64,000 bases of DNA from NCBI GenBank assembly GCA_020634415.1, contig JACKBT010000019.1, positions 40,454 to 104,453 of the forward strand, written 5' to 3'. Position 1 is the stretch's first letter; each line of letters begins with the position of its first letter. The notes under the pieces are model-generated. The model made no database searches and was not told the origin of the DNA. It worked only from the letters and a program-made list of their open reading frames with translations. Below are positions 19,196 to 26,547 of this stretch, piece after piece. The position numbers and the translations under genes were made by a program. The DNA comes from Ardenticatenaceae bacterium (GTDB lineage Bacteria > Chloroflexota > Anaerolineae > Promineifilales > Promineifilaceae).

Positions 19196-19393
19196 ATGGT
19201 TGAAGATTGGATCACGACAGCTGAAGCGGCCGCAATAAGCGGTTATCATCCTGTTTATCTACGTGAGTTGATACGGGATGGCAAAATCCGCGGACGGAAA
19301 TGGGGAGCTGCGTGGCAGGTAAGCCGAGAATCATTATTGGCTTATTTGCACGAGGCCACAAGTGCCGAAGATAAACGACGGGGACCAAAATAG
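19196..19393 (+). CDS. Excisionase-like MerR/HTH_17 DNA-binding protein
   Basis: The 65-residue protein begins DWITTAEAAAISGYHPVYLRELIRDGKIRGRKWG in the pattern of helix-turn-helix and wing used by excisionases (HTH_17, AlpA/Xis-like), with WQVSRESLLAYL closing the domain. It is on the integrase strand, 1.6 kb upstream, and is a good candidate recombination directionality factor for the serine recombinase, or a transcription regulator. No strong ribosome binding site is seen before the ATG at 19196. Confidence 0.75.
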   Translation: MVEDWITTAEAAAISGYHPVYLRELIRDGKIRGRKWGAAWQVSRESLLAYLHEATSAEDKRRGPK

Positions 19394-19425
19394 GTATTGG
19401 GGGTAGCATCTTCCTCAAAAATCTG

Positions 19426-19431
19426 TATAAT
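19426..19431 (+). promoter_or_regulatory. Consensus -10 box TATAAT for candidate RNA gene
   Basis: A perfect TATAAT at 19426 stands immediately upstream of a stem-rich non-coding segment that ends with an intrinsic terminator. The -35 region is weak (GTAGCA about 17 bases upstream). Confidence 0.5.
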
Positions 19432-19436
19432 ACCTT

Positions 19437-19595
19437 TCGGTATTGAAAGGTATTTAGTCCAAAAAACGGGTCACGAGAGTGCTGGTAACACTGATCGTGA
19501 CCCTGACCTAACCGCCAAAAGAGGCTTGGCGCTAGGCTGAACCCATTTTACTCGATGGGGCAACCCTACGCACATAAGGCGGGGTTGCCCTTTTT
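19437..19595 (+). ncRNA. Candidate structured small RNA, about 160 nt
   Basis: Between the TATAAT box and a T-rich terminator there is no start-bearing reading frame of note but a series of stems: ACCTTTCGGTATTGAAAGGT at the 5' end, GGGTCACGA/TCGTGACCC (19468-19503) with an inner AGTG/CACT, CGCCA/TGGCG (19513-19531), CCCAT/ATGGG, then the terminator. It does not match tmRNA, 6S or SRP RNA signatures that I know. It could be a regulatory antisense RNA for the element's replication or a leader. The boundaries are inferred. Confidence 0.45.
19558..19595 (+). terminator. Intrinsic terminator with 9-bp GC stem
   Basis: GGGCAACCC at 19558 pairs with GGGTTGCCC at 19582 and is followed directly by TTTTT. 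This is a textbook Rho-independent terminator, upstream of rather than after a protein gene. Confidence 0.75.
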
Positions 19596-19752
19596 GGTTT
19601 CATGGGATGAAACAGCTCTGCCGCTTGCTTGGTGGTAGGGCTGTTTTGTTTATGGAGGTGGCTATGAGGTAAGTGAAAAGGAGTTAAAAGATGGGGTAGG
19701 GAAACGGCCGTTTCCCTTGCCCCGTTACGAAACAAAGGAAACGGCTCGAAGG

Positions 19753-19792
19753 GTAAGCAATCCCAAAGTGTGGAAGCGAGGGGATTGCTTAC
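19753..19792 (+). promoter_or_regulatory. 12-bp perfect inverted repeat before membrane protein gene
   Basis: GTAAGCAATCCC at 19753 and its exact complement at 19781 flank a 16-base loop and end 16 bases before the start codon at 19809, next to its ribosome binding site. It may sequester translation or be an operator. The 19596-19752 stretch also holds the 18-bp palindrome GGGAAACGGCCGTTTCCC near 19701. Confidence 0.5.
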
Positions 19793-19808
19793 TAGAGGAT
19801 TATACAAC

Positions 19809-20564
19809 ATGGAAAACATAACCAAATGGTTATTGGTGCTTTTCGGGGCATTGGTCGTTTTGCTCAATGCCGCCGAGACTGCCTTGTTTGGGGCTACTTA
19901 TCTACCAGCTGCTTTTGGCAATCCGAATAATGGTCTGAGTGCTTTACTAGCAGCGGGCTATGTGCTGCTGATGTTGGATGTAGCTTATGTGATCTGGTTC
20001 AAGGTGTGGCTGTCGGGGGAGCAAGCCACAGCCCAGCGGGACACCGCGTTGGCATTGGCCGTCTTGTCGCTCATCGGCTCCATCATGGCGACGGTGACAC
20101 AGTTGGCAACCAACACGACATTGGCCCCTTATCTCATTCCTTATCGCGCCACTATTGGCACGATTGCCTTCTTCATCATTTTGGCGGTGACAGTGGCTCA
20201 CATTGTGGGGCTGGCGGTCTACAAGTATTCCGAGCCAGACCAGCAGATAGCGACCAAGACGGCCAAGATTCAAGGTACGGTTATCAAACAAGCCTTGAAG
20301 GAACTGGAAACCAGAGCCAATGAGGATAAGGATGTGCTGGTAGACATTTTAGCCAAGGAATTCCGTGTAGATATGCTCAATGCGTTGGGCTTTAGCCAGA
20401 AACTCACGCGAATTGGCAAGCAACAAGCTCTACTCGCCGAACCTAATGAAGATGAGGATGAAGACGGCGAAGGCTACGACTTGGACACATTAATTGATTA
20501 TCTGGTTGAGGAGCGGTTGCGGGAACGGACAAGCCCTTCAACTAATGGTGCGCCGACGAGGTAA
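19809..20564 (+). CDS. Four-helix membrane protein of mobile element
   Basis: ATG at 19809, with GAGGA upstream, gives 251 residues. Hydrophobic segments lie near residues 6-30, 45-70, 80-103 and 115-140, followed by a long cytoplasmic helical tail that ends in an acidic run (EDEDEDGEGYD). No catalytic motif is visible. Membrane proteins at this place in integrative elements are often entry-exclusion or conjugation accessory factors, but no conjugation gene is in the window, so the role is open. Confidence 0.65.
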   Translation: MENITKWLLVLFGALVVLLNAAETALFGATYLPAAFGNPNNGLSALLAAGYVLLMLDVAYVIWFKVWLSGEQATAQRDTALALAVLSLIGSIMATVTQLATNTTLAPYLIPYRATIGTIAFFIILAVTVAHIVGLAVYKYSEPDQQIATKTAKIQGTVIKQALKELETRANEDKDVLVDILAKEFRVDMLNALGFSQKLTRIGKQQALLAEPNEDEDEDGEGYDLDTLIDYLVEERLRERTSPSTNGAPTR

Positions 20565-20566
20565 AT

Positions 20567-20677
20567 ATGATTCATGAGATGGGGTTCTTAATTTTGATGT
20601 TATGGACTATACGATATTTATCTCTCTGTACCGCTTTGGTCGGGGTGATGGTGCTGGTGAAAAGTGAAGCACCATGA
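20567..20677 (+). CDS. 36-residue single-helix membrane peptide
   Basis: GAGG lies six bases before an ATG at 20567, three bases after the previous stop. The frame encodes 36 residues with a hydrophobic core (GFLILMLW and ALVGVMVLV), and its TGA overlaps the ATG of the next gene. The ribosome binding site and the ATGA coupling argue for real translation. It could be a coupling leader peptide or a small membrane protein. Confidence 0.5.
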   Translation: MIHEMGFLILMLWTIRYLSLCTALVGVMVLVKSEAP

Positions 20678-20901
20678 TTGAGGCTGAGTTGGAAAGAATG
20701 AGTGACCTGATTGATGCGGTTTTGGAGCGTTATGGGCTGAACGGCCGTGTGTGCGGTGGCTATGTGGCTGGCAATGGCATTCTGTTTTCATTGCATGATG
20801 GGACGTTTGTAAGGGAAACGGCCGTTTTGGATGAGATTCAGAAAACACTGGGGGCTAGGCAGATTGTTACAGCCCCAGGCGCGGTAATGGTACAAGCTTA
20901 G
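20674..20901 (+). CDS. Small protein with FtsK-alpha-like look, 75 residues
   Basis: The product begins with a helix (EAELERMSDLIDAVLERYGL) followed by strands GRVCGGYVAGNGILFSLHDG and LDEIQKTLGARQIVTAPG. The order helix, GG-containing strand pair, helix and strand recalls the small alpha-like domain that precedes FtsK/SpoIIIE motors, but this is a weak visual similarity. The gene is translationally coupled to the small membrane peptide upstream. A strong hairpin follows its stop. Confidence 0.5.
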   Translation: MIEAELERMSDLIDAVLERYGLNGRVCGGYVAGNGILFSLHDGTFVRETAVLDEIQKTLGARQIVTAPGAVMVQA

Positions 20902-20907
20902 TAAATC

Positions 20908-20942
20908 AAGTCGGATAAGCGTGTGATGCTCTTATCCGGCTT
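20908..20942 (+). terminator. Stem-loop between small gene and integrase
   Basis: AAGTCGGATAAG pairs with CTTATCCGGCTT with one mismatch around an 11-base loop, after the stop at 20901 and 22 bases before the recombinase start. The tail is not a pure T run, so it may be an attenuator for the integrase rather than a full terminator. Confidence 0.55.
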
Positions 20943-20963
20943 GTATCGAAAAAGGATTAAACA

Positions 20964-22339
20964 ATGACTGAAAAAGCAGTTTTATACGCAAGGGTGAGTG
21001 GTGATGATAGCAAGTATGCAACATCCGGCATTGATAGCCAGTTAGAGGACTGCCAAAAGTACGCTAAGGAAAAGGGCTACATAATTGTAGGCAAGTTTTT
21101 TGAAGAAAAAGACCGGCAGACATCTGGTGCAGTCTGGTTGCCTGAATTGGAAAAGGTCTTGAAGTTGGCGGAACAAGAGGCATTTGATGTGTTGGTTGTA
21201 CGCGAGGTAGATAGATTAGCACGTAATCGGTTTAAACAATTGTCCGTAGAAAACAGTTTGGAATCATGTGGAATCAAAGTCGAATACGTCATCGGCCAAT
21301 TCGAGGATTCAGCATCGGGACGGTTATTGAAAGGAATGATGGGGGAGTTTGCAGAATTTGAGCGGGAACTCATTAGAGAGCGAACAATTCGCGGCATTGA
21401 AAACTCGGTAAGGGCGGGTAATGTCAGAATTGGGGGAAGTAATGCGCCATATGGTTATGATATTGTCAAGATAAACGGCCGTCGTACATTGAAGGTTAAT
21501 GAACAGGAAGCAGCAGTGATTCGCTTAATGTTCGATCTATATGTAAATCATCACTACAGTCTAAACAGCATTGTCAATTATTTGAATAAGCATAATGTGC
21601 CAAAACCATCAAAAGGCAACAACCATAAAGCGGCTCAACACAAGACCAGGAAACTAGGGTGGGGAATTGGAACACTGTATGCAATGTTCTGTAATGAAGT
21701 TTATGTGGGTCGCTGGTATTATCGTAAGACTAAGCAAATCAAAGATCCTAAGACTGGCAAAAAAATGCGTGTCAAACGTCCCAAAAGTGAATGGATACTA
21801 GTAGAAGTGCCCGGAATTTTGAGCGAGGAAATTTTTGACAAAGCAACTGACCGTTTAGAAGAAAATAGGCAAAAAATGGGTAAGCATCGCAAATACTTTT
21901 ATGCGTTGGGTGGTATGCTCAAATGTGGTCATTGTCAGAAAAGCATGACAGGTCTCACTTTTGTTAAAGGCAGATTACGGGGTCAACATTACTTGTGTAA
22001 TGCAACCCATAATCACAAACGTTATGGATATAAATGTGATAATGCTACTTATTGTGCAGAAGACGTTGAGAATAGTGTATGGTTTTGGATTAAGTCAATC
22101 CTACTTTCCCCTAAACAACTTAGCGATGCCTTGGCTCAATATCAAGAAAAACAGTTGGCAGTTCAGGAACCTGTTCAGCGGATGATTGCAGCTAATCGGG
22201 AAAAGCTGAATGATTTTATAGGTGAGAAAAAGCGTTTAGTTAAGGCATATAAGGCTGGTATACTTGAACTGGATGACATTGCTTCGGAAAAAACTGAACT
22301 AGACAAAAATATTCATGAGTTACAGGAAGCGATAGGGGC
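20964..22339 (+). pseudogene. Large serine recombinase, 5' part, interrupted by IS
   Basis: The N-terminal catalytic domain has the nucleophile serine in YARVSGDD (residue 12), then VVREVDRLARN and the GEFAEFERELIRERT helix. The Recombinase domain follows, and a zinc ribbon with CGHC and a later C..C pair near residues 318-360, then a coiled coil. The frame continues artificially to 22406 inside the inserted IS. Precise removal of the two IS, keeping one copy of each duplication, joins this part to 23820-23840 and 25319-25559 in frame and gives 545 residues, a normal length. The missing tail is the end of the coiled-coil and C-terminal DNA-binding region, so the current product is probably inactive. 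Confidence 0.9.
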
Positions 22340-23813
22340 CACTAACTTTGCAGATTTCACTCAGAGGCTTGCTCCGGTAAGTTCGAGATATAAATCGGCA
22401 GGCTGATAGCCAAGTCTGAATTTCTGATGAAGCCAATCAATAAAATGACACCAATGAATCGCCTGTACTTGACGCCAAGCATCACCAATAGTGGTGTGTC
22501 GGCCAGTCTGCTGCTGCTGTCGATACCGCTCTTGGTCAAGAAAGTAGTAAGCAGCCATAACCAAAGTCCAGAAGCGACAAATGGCATTGGCGGTCATCAG
22601 CTGGTATTGGTCCAAGCCCAGAATCTCTTTGGTATCAGCAAAAAGTACCTCAATATCCCATCGAGTAGCAATATGCTGCAACAACAGGTCACGATTGGCC
22701 GTCAAATCAGACGAGGCCCAGAAACGAATCTTGTCTTTTTTGTCTTCCTCTTCAATCTGACCTCGAATGATGACCAGTTGAGCCTTGTACAACTTCTTGA
22801 TGCGGGTTGTTATCACATGAATATAGACCCATCGCTCTTGGTTACTGGGCCAGCGGACATAGTGCCAATCGGCCTCAGACAAACTGTGAGCATATTCATC
22901 CACTCGTTGCCAATACCAACCCTTTCTCCGCCTGGGAGTCTTCTATACGGAGGTAACGATTGCATTTGAGACCGCTGGTGATAAGAAACCCCGTTGCCGA
23001 GCCGTGCGCCAAATCCGTTTGCACGTGTACCAGGTATCCAACAAGACATGGTTACCGTATCGGGTACTGGCTCAAAGGTGGCGATGTTTTCTACCATGAG
23101 GTCAATCTTGCTGGCAAAAGGAATGCCTTCATCTGCACAGACAGCTTTTTGCCGATACATCTGCGGCGGCAAAGGACAACGCTGTCCCAACAAGAGGTAC
23201 AAATCCCTGTACCAAACTATGTCCTGTAACCCGTTTGCCCTCTGTGCTAGAGTGATGTCGTCCCAAGCCTTCCATCTTTTGCCTCGTTCTTGCTTATGGT
23301 CGAGTCATCCCCTATCAAGTAACCTGTCACGACGGTTTTCTTAGGTCTGCCCCTTCCTTACCACGACGCTTTCGCTTCAATCGGACTTGTTCTGCTTGGA
23401 CTTGTCTTCTCATCTCTTGCTGGAATTGGTCTTGCCAGCCCTGGCTAACATCTTCAGCCGACCATGGGTGCTTGGCTCATAAAACGGCTCACTCCCGACA
23501 AACTAATCGAAGCTGTCACCTGGCGCAACAAGCCCGTCATTGTCCCACTTCCTTGGTTCAACATCAGCCCCAGCAGTATGATCACGAAATACTTGAACTG
23601 GGGCTGACTAAAACAACCACGAAATTGGCTCAAATAATGGCGCAACCGTTCATCCAGACATATGATTGGCATTCGCATAGCTCACCTCGAGTAGTTGATT
23701 GTTTTTTGCTAACCATCTTCTACCTCAAGGTGAGTTATGTGGCTACTATTTCATTGGTTATGTGTTATTTTTATCAATTCCTTGTTATGTCAATGAAATC
23801 TGCAATCTTAGTG
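22340..23813 (-). mobile_element. Insertion sequence A (IS4/IS701-like), degenerate transposase
   Basis: The ends are 20-base inverted repeats (CACTAA..TTGCAGATTTCA) that match at 18 of 20 positions. They are flanked by the direct duplication AGGGGC at 22334-22339 and 23814-23819. The element is 1474 bp. It lies in the recombinase gene at the codons for Ile-Gly-Ala. The transposase is on the minus strand and has several frameshifts. The family is judged by transposase appearance only. Confidence 0.85.
22361..23678 (-). pseudogene. Frameshifted DDE transposase of insertion sequence A
   Basis: The N-terminal part (23678-23454) reads CFSQPQFKYFVIILLGLML and the C-terminal part (22903-22361) reads ATRWDIEVLFADTKEILG, the E-containing end of a DDE fold. 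Between them, pieces such as HVLLDTWYTCKRIW and FLITSGLKCNRYLRIE appear in different frames, so at least two or three indels have broken the gene. The stop TGA lies near the left inverted repeat. Confidence 0.8.
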
Positions 23814-23840
23814 AGGGGCGCTAGAAAGTGAACTTAATTA

Positions 23841-25312
23841 CCTAAATTTGGCGCAAATTAGCGACAGTTCCATCACGAGCCAAGAAAGAAGCAAAGGCAG
23901 TGATGAAAGCAGCAGCTAAATCATACGCTTGATTGAGTGAAATTTGAACAAGATGACCATGAGCATCAAAAGAAATACGCCCAGGGATATGAAAAGCATC
24001 CCGCACCATACGCAACATACCAAACTGTTGGAGTTTGGCTCGGCAAGAGGCCAAGCCATTCCGCACCCAACTGATCACATTGTAAGCCAGTTGCCCCAAC
24101 AAGAGGAGCATTTCTTGGGCGTGAAAAGATTTTTTGTTGCGTTTGGTGATGCCCAAACCTTGTTTAGAACCTTTGATAGCTATCTCCACAGCGCCGCCGC
24201 GCAGGTCATAAGCGTAAACAGCCAACCAGATGGGGTCAGCGGGAGAGGCCAACGGCCGTTTACCTTGTTGGTTGAGCCAGCCAAGTTGGTCATCATCAAG
24301 ATTGAAGACCAGAATAGCTGTGCGCCATTTACCTTTCTTGGTTTGACAACGGACAGCCAGTTGGCGGGTTGGCTGGTCATAAGCAAAGGGTGTTTCCACC
24401 CAGCCTGCTTGGCGACGAGGGTCTTTGGGATCTGTGTGCCAAGTCTCAACAGTGGTCACCAATTTCTCGACACGCTTCCAGTGAGTGACTTTGACCAGCA
24501 ACTGATAACGCTGTTGCAGCAGCCAGTTGATGTCGCTGTCATTGCCACCGCCGCCATCAATGCGCAGGATGGTTCGTTTACGAAAACCAGGATTGAGATT
24601 CAGGACAGTTTCAGCATCAGCCACCAGTGCCAGCAAGCTGCGATTGAGTTGCGTCTTGCCGCAATAGAGCCGTTCAGTGACGATTTCATCATACAAGGTG
24701 GCATAGACCCGTCCCAATTGTCTACCTCGTTTGTTCTTTTGCTTGGCAAAATACCCTTTCTCAACCCCATCCCCCTGGCGACCAGCAGGCATCCCACTCA
24801 TATCAATATCCAACAATTGCCAACTGCGACCATAATCATGGCGATAGCCTGCGCCATATCGTTGATAGATGATCGCCATCGCCTGCCGCATCTGCTCTAT
24901 ATTGTCTGCCTGACAAGCATTCAAAGTGGTGCTGACACCCGACTGGTCAGCACACCTCTGCCGTCCGAAGGCTGCCGACAACCCAGCATCTGTTTTGACC
25001 CGTTGATTCACTTCCACGATGCCCTCTCCACCAGCCATGATATTGATAAAGGCATCCTGCAATTTTTGCAGCGGCGTGTGAATCACTGTTTTCTGTTGGA
25101 TTTTGACCTGTTGCCCGATCATCTGCCAGATCCCCATTTGTTGCATGTTCATGCCCACGATAGCCAAACTAGCCCGTGGCGAATAGCTGATACAATTGTT
25201 CATGATGACAGTTCTCCTTCTGCAAGTGTTTGGTTGCTACTTACATTCTTGCTGAGAAAACTGTCATCGTCATCTTTTTATGACTTGTACCCTTATTGGT
25301 ACAAAATTTAGG
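23841..25312 (-). mobile_element. Insertion sequence B with intact transposase
   Basis: Inverted ends CCTAAATTT.. at 23841 and ..AAATTTAGG at 25312 are flanked by TAATTA on both sides (23835-23840 and 25313-25318). Because the duplication is itself palindromic, the exact edge may shift by one or two bases. It lies 27 bases right of insertion sequence A, in what was the same recombinase codon run. Length about 1472 bp. Confidence 0.85.
23842..25203 (-). CDS. DDE transposase of insertion sequence B
   Basis: The 453-residue protein looks complete. Acidic residues fit a DDE fold: LLDIDMSGMPAG near residue 122, ILRIDGGGGNDSDINWLL near 218, and a later VEIAIKGSK region. A conserved KGYFAKQKNKRGRQLGRVYA block follows the first Asp. 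The stop codon sits inside the left inverted repeat and the start lies 110 bases inside the right end. The family may be IS1380-like (ends beginning CC, short duplication), but I am not certain. Confidence 0.82.
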   Translation of the reverse strand: MNNCISYSPRASLAIVGMNMQQMGIWQMIGQQVKIQQKTVIHTPLQKLQDAFINIMAGGEGIVEVNQRVKTDAGLSAAFGRQRCADQSGVSTTLNACQADNIEQMRQAMAIIYQRYGAGYRHDYGRSWQLLDIDMSGMPAGRQGDGVEKGYFAKQKNKRGRQLGRVYATLYDEIVTERLYCGKTQLNRSLLALVADAETVLNLNPGFRKRTILRIDGGGGNDSDINWLLQQRYQLLVKVTHWKRVEKLVTTVETWHTDPKDPRRQAGWVETPFAYDQPTRQLAVRCQTKKGKWRTAILVFNLDDDQLGWLNQQGKRPLASPADPIWLAVYAYDLRGGAVEIAIKGSKQGLGITKRNKKSFHAQEMLLLLGQLAYNVISWVRNGLASCRAKLQQFGMLRMVRDAFHIPGRISFDAHGHLVQISLNQAYDLAAAFITAFASFLARDGTVANLRQI

Positions 25313-25318
25313 TAATTA

Positions 25319-25559
25319 CAAGTTGTTAACCCAGGAAGAAATCAGAACAGTTGAATCGTATGCGGCTGAAATACGCAAAGGGGCAGATTTAACAGACAAT
25401 GATCCGAAGGCACAGCGAGAGATTTTTGAATTGTTGAATGTACAGGTGACTCTTACTTGTATTGATAGAGAAAAATGGGCTGATATTGTTTGTATTTTAG
25501 GCGAAAAGCACTTACCAACAAATTCTAATACAGCACGGTGTAACGATAGTTGTAAATGA
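25319..25559 (+). pseudogene. Large serine recombinase, 3' part
   Basis: After the right TAATTA, the sequence encodes LLTQEEIRTVESYAAEIRKG and AQREIFELLNVQVTL, the typical end of a large serine recombinase (helix, then the ELLNVQV strand motif). In the restored gene the junction reads ..AIGALESELNYKLLTQEE... The last eight or so codons and the TGA lie on DNA that, on the other strand, encodes NUDIX residues. The integrase therefore ends at the attachment site and its tail depends on the chromosomal target. Confidence 0.85.
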
Positions 25560-25731
25560 GAACCACATCGCCGTTAGCAAGAACAGGCACAATCCAAACG
25601 GCCGCTTCCTTTTCCACCACGTTATACACCCCCGGCTGGCCGTTGGGGGTAATGATTTCATCCTGGCGAATGCGATACCAGGGGGATGACCAGGCGATGC
25701 GGGAGGATAGGGTTTGGTAGGGTTTTTTCAT
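25525..25731 (-). pseudogene. NUDIX hydrolase, N-terminal fragment at element junction
   Basis: The fragment begins MKKPYQTLSSRIAWSSPWY and continues with IRQDEIITPNG and VWIVPVLANGDVVLIYNYRYT, the usual N-terminal strands of ADP-ribose pyrophosphatase-like NUDIX proteins. It stops three residues after RYT, before the NUDIX box (GX5EX7REUXEEXGU) that should follow. The C-terminal half is not found in this window. It lies 66 bases from trpF on the same strand. Loss by element integration is the simplest explanation. Confidence 0.8.
25528..25552. other. Likely attR region of the element
   Basis: NUDIX similarity (minus strand) ends between the RYTV codons and the following CTG TAT TAG at 25525-25533, while the recombinase frame (plus strand) closes at 25559. 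The crossover should therefore lie near 25530-25545, around CACGGTGTAACG. The core cannot be fixed without the left end. Confidence 0.5.
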
Positions 25732-25738
25732 GGGCGAA

Positions 25739-25797
25739 AGTTCCTCCGAGTTCCCCGCAGTTCCTCTTTGGGGGAACTCAGAGGAGAGGGGACGAAC
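25739..25797. repeat. Iterated-word inverted repeat between trpF and NUDIX fragment
   Basis: The words AGTTCCTC, AGTTCCCC and AGTTCCTC on one side face GGGGAACTC and complementary words on the other, forming an imperfect hairpin just after the trpF stop. It is one of many such repeats at gene borders here. A similar GAACTGAGG-based one lies at 49509. Confidence 0.55.
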
Positions 25798-26463
25798 TTA
25801 GGGGGCTGCCATTCCTTTGGCTTTTTGGATAAACGCCCGCACCAACGCCGGGTCTTTCTTGCCCGGTCTGGCTTCCACGCCGCTGGCGACGTCTACGGCG
25901 TAGGGCTGCACCTGTTGGCTGGCGGTGGCGACGTTAACGGCCGTTAATCCCCCCGCCAGCATAAAGCGCGGCACCGTCTGTGCCAACTGCGCCCCGATGT
26001 ACCAGTCGCCCGTTTCGCCCGTGCCGCCGGGCAGGCTGGGGTGATAGGTGTCCATGAGCAGGGCAGGCTGGCCTTCGTGCAGCAGGGGGGGCGTGTACCA
26101 CTCGGCTTCGGCCTCGGCTTCGGCCAGGGTGGTGGGGCGCAGGGCTTTGTAGGCACGGCCATAGATGGGCGACCGCTCATCCCCCACCAGATAAGGCACT
26201 TCGCTGCCGCTCAGTTGCGCCAGATCGAGTTGGCAGGTGTCGAGGATGTGGGCCATGTGATCGGCCGTTTCATCCACAAACACACCCACCAGCAAGGGGC
26301 AGGTGGGCAGGCGGCGCAAGTGGCTCACAATCTCTTGCGCCGCTTCGGGGGTGATGCTGCGTTTACTGGGTGGATAGAAGATAAAGCCCAGATAATCAGC
26401 CCCAGCCTCGGCCGCTACCAGCGCATCTTCTAAATTGGTGATGCCACAGATTTTTACTTTCAT
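25798..26463 (-). CDS. trpF: Phosphoribosylanthranilate isomerase
   Basis: TrpF converts N-(5'-phosphoribosyl)anthranilate to the carboxyphenylamino-deoxyribulose phosphate in tryptophan synthesis, by Amadori rearrangement in a TIM barrel. The N-terminus KVKICGITNLEDALVAAEAG contains the general base Cys of KICG, followed by ADYLGFIFYPPSKR. VGVFVD and the phosphate-loop region LAGGLTAVNV lie in the expected order, and the Asp of VDVASGVEARPG is the general acid. Length 221 fits. It stands alone, without other trp genes in the window. Confidence 0.95.
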   Translation of the reverse strand: MKVKICGITNLEDALVAAEAGADYLGFIFYPPSKRSITPEAAQEIVSHLRRLPTCPLLVGVFVDETADHMAHILDTCQLDLAQLSGSEVPYLVGDERSPIYGRAYKALRPTTLAEAEAEAEWYTPPLLHEGQPALLMDTYHPSLPGGTGETGDWYIGAQLAQTVPRFMLAGGLTAVNVATASQQVQPYAVDVASGVEARPGKKDPALVRAFIQKAKGMAAP

Positions 26464-26547
26464 GTATGAGGGTTTTATCCTTGAAGTGCTGTAGTCGAGC
26501 CACCAGTCTGGCTCGGTGTGACACCGGCCAGAACAAGCCGTAGAGCA

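Larger units (their letters stand above)
1..25540. mobile_element. Right-hand part of an integrated element with defence cargo and serine integrase
   Basis: The right end is supported by a large serine recombinase reading outward into a NUDIX gene that loses similarity to its family near 25531. The left end is not visible: no complementary NUDIX C-terminal fragment occurs in the window, so the element probably begins before position 1. Contents from left to right are small unknown proteins, a methylase-helicase-STAND defence block, an RHH/HTH/DnaC replication block, an excisionase-like HTH gene and the integrase. The 15.7 to 22.3 kb part is visibly richer in A+T than the flanking chromosome, while the methylase and helicase genes are not. 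The exact extent is an inference. Confidence 0.6.

Noticed and set aside
19437..19595. tRNA, tmRNA, 6S or SRP RNA
   Set aside because: No T-loop or anticodon arm, no tag reading frame, no large open bubble typical of 6S and no GGAA/GNAR SRP tip could be recognised.
23944..25311. Plus-strand frame of 455 codons opposite the transposase of IS B
   Set aside because: The minus strand encodes a complete DDE transposase flanked by inverted repeats; the plus frame shows no motif.
22340..25312. One composite transposon of two IS
   Set aside because: The two IS have different inverted repeats and separate target duplications, and only 27 bases of integrase gene lie between them, so they are independent insertions.
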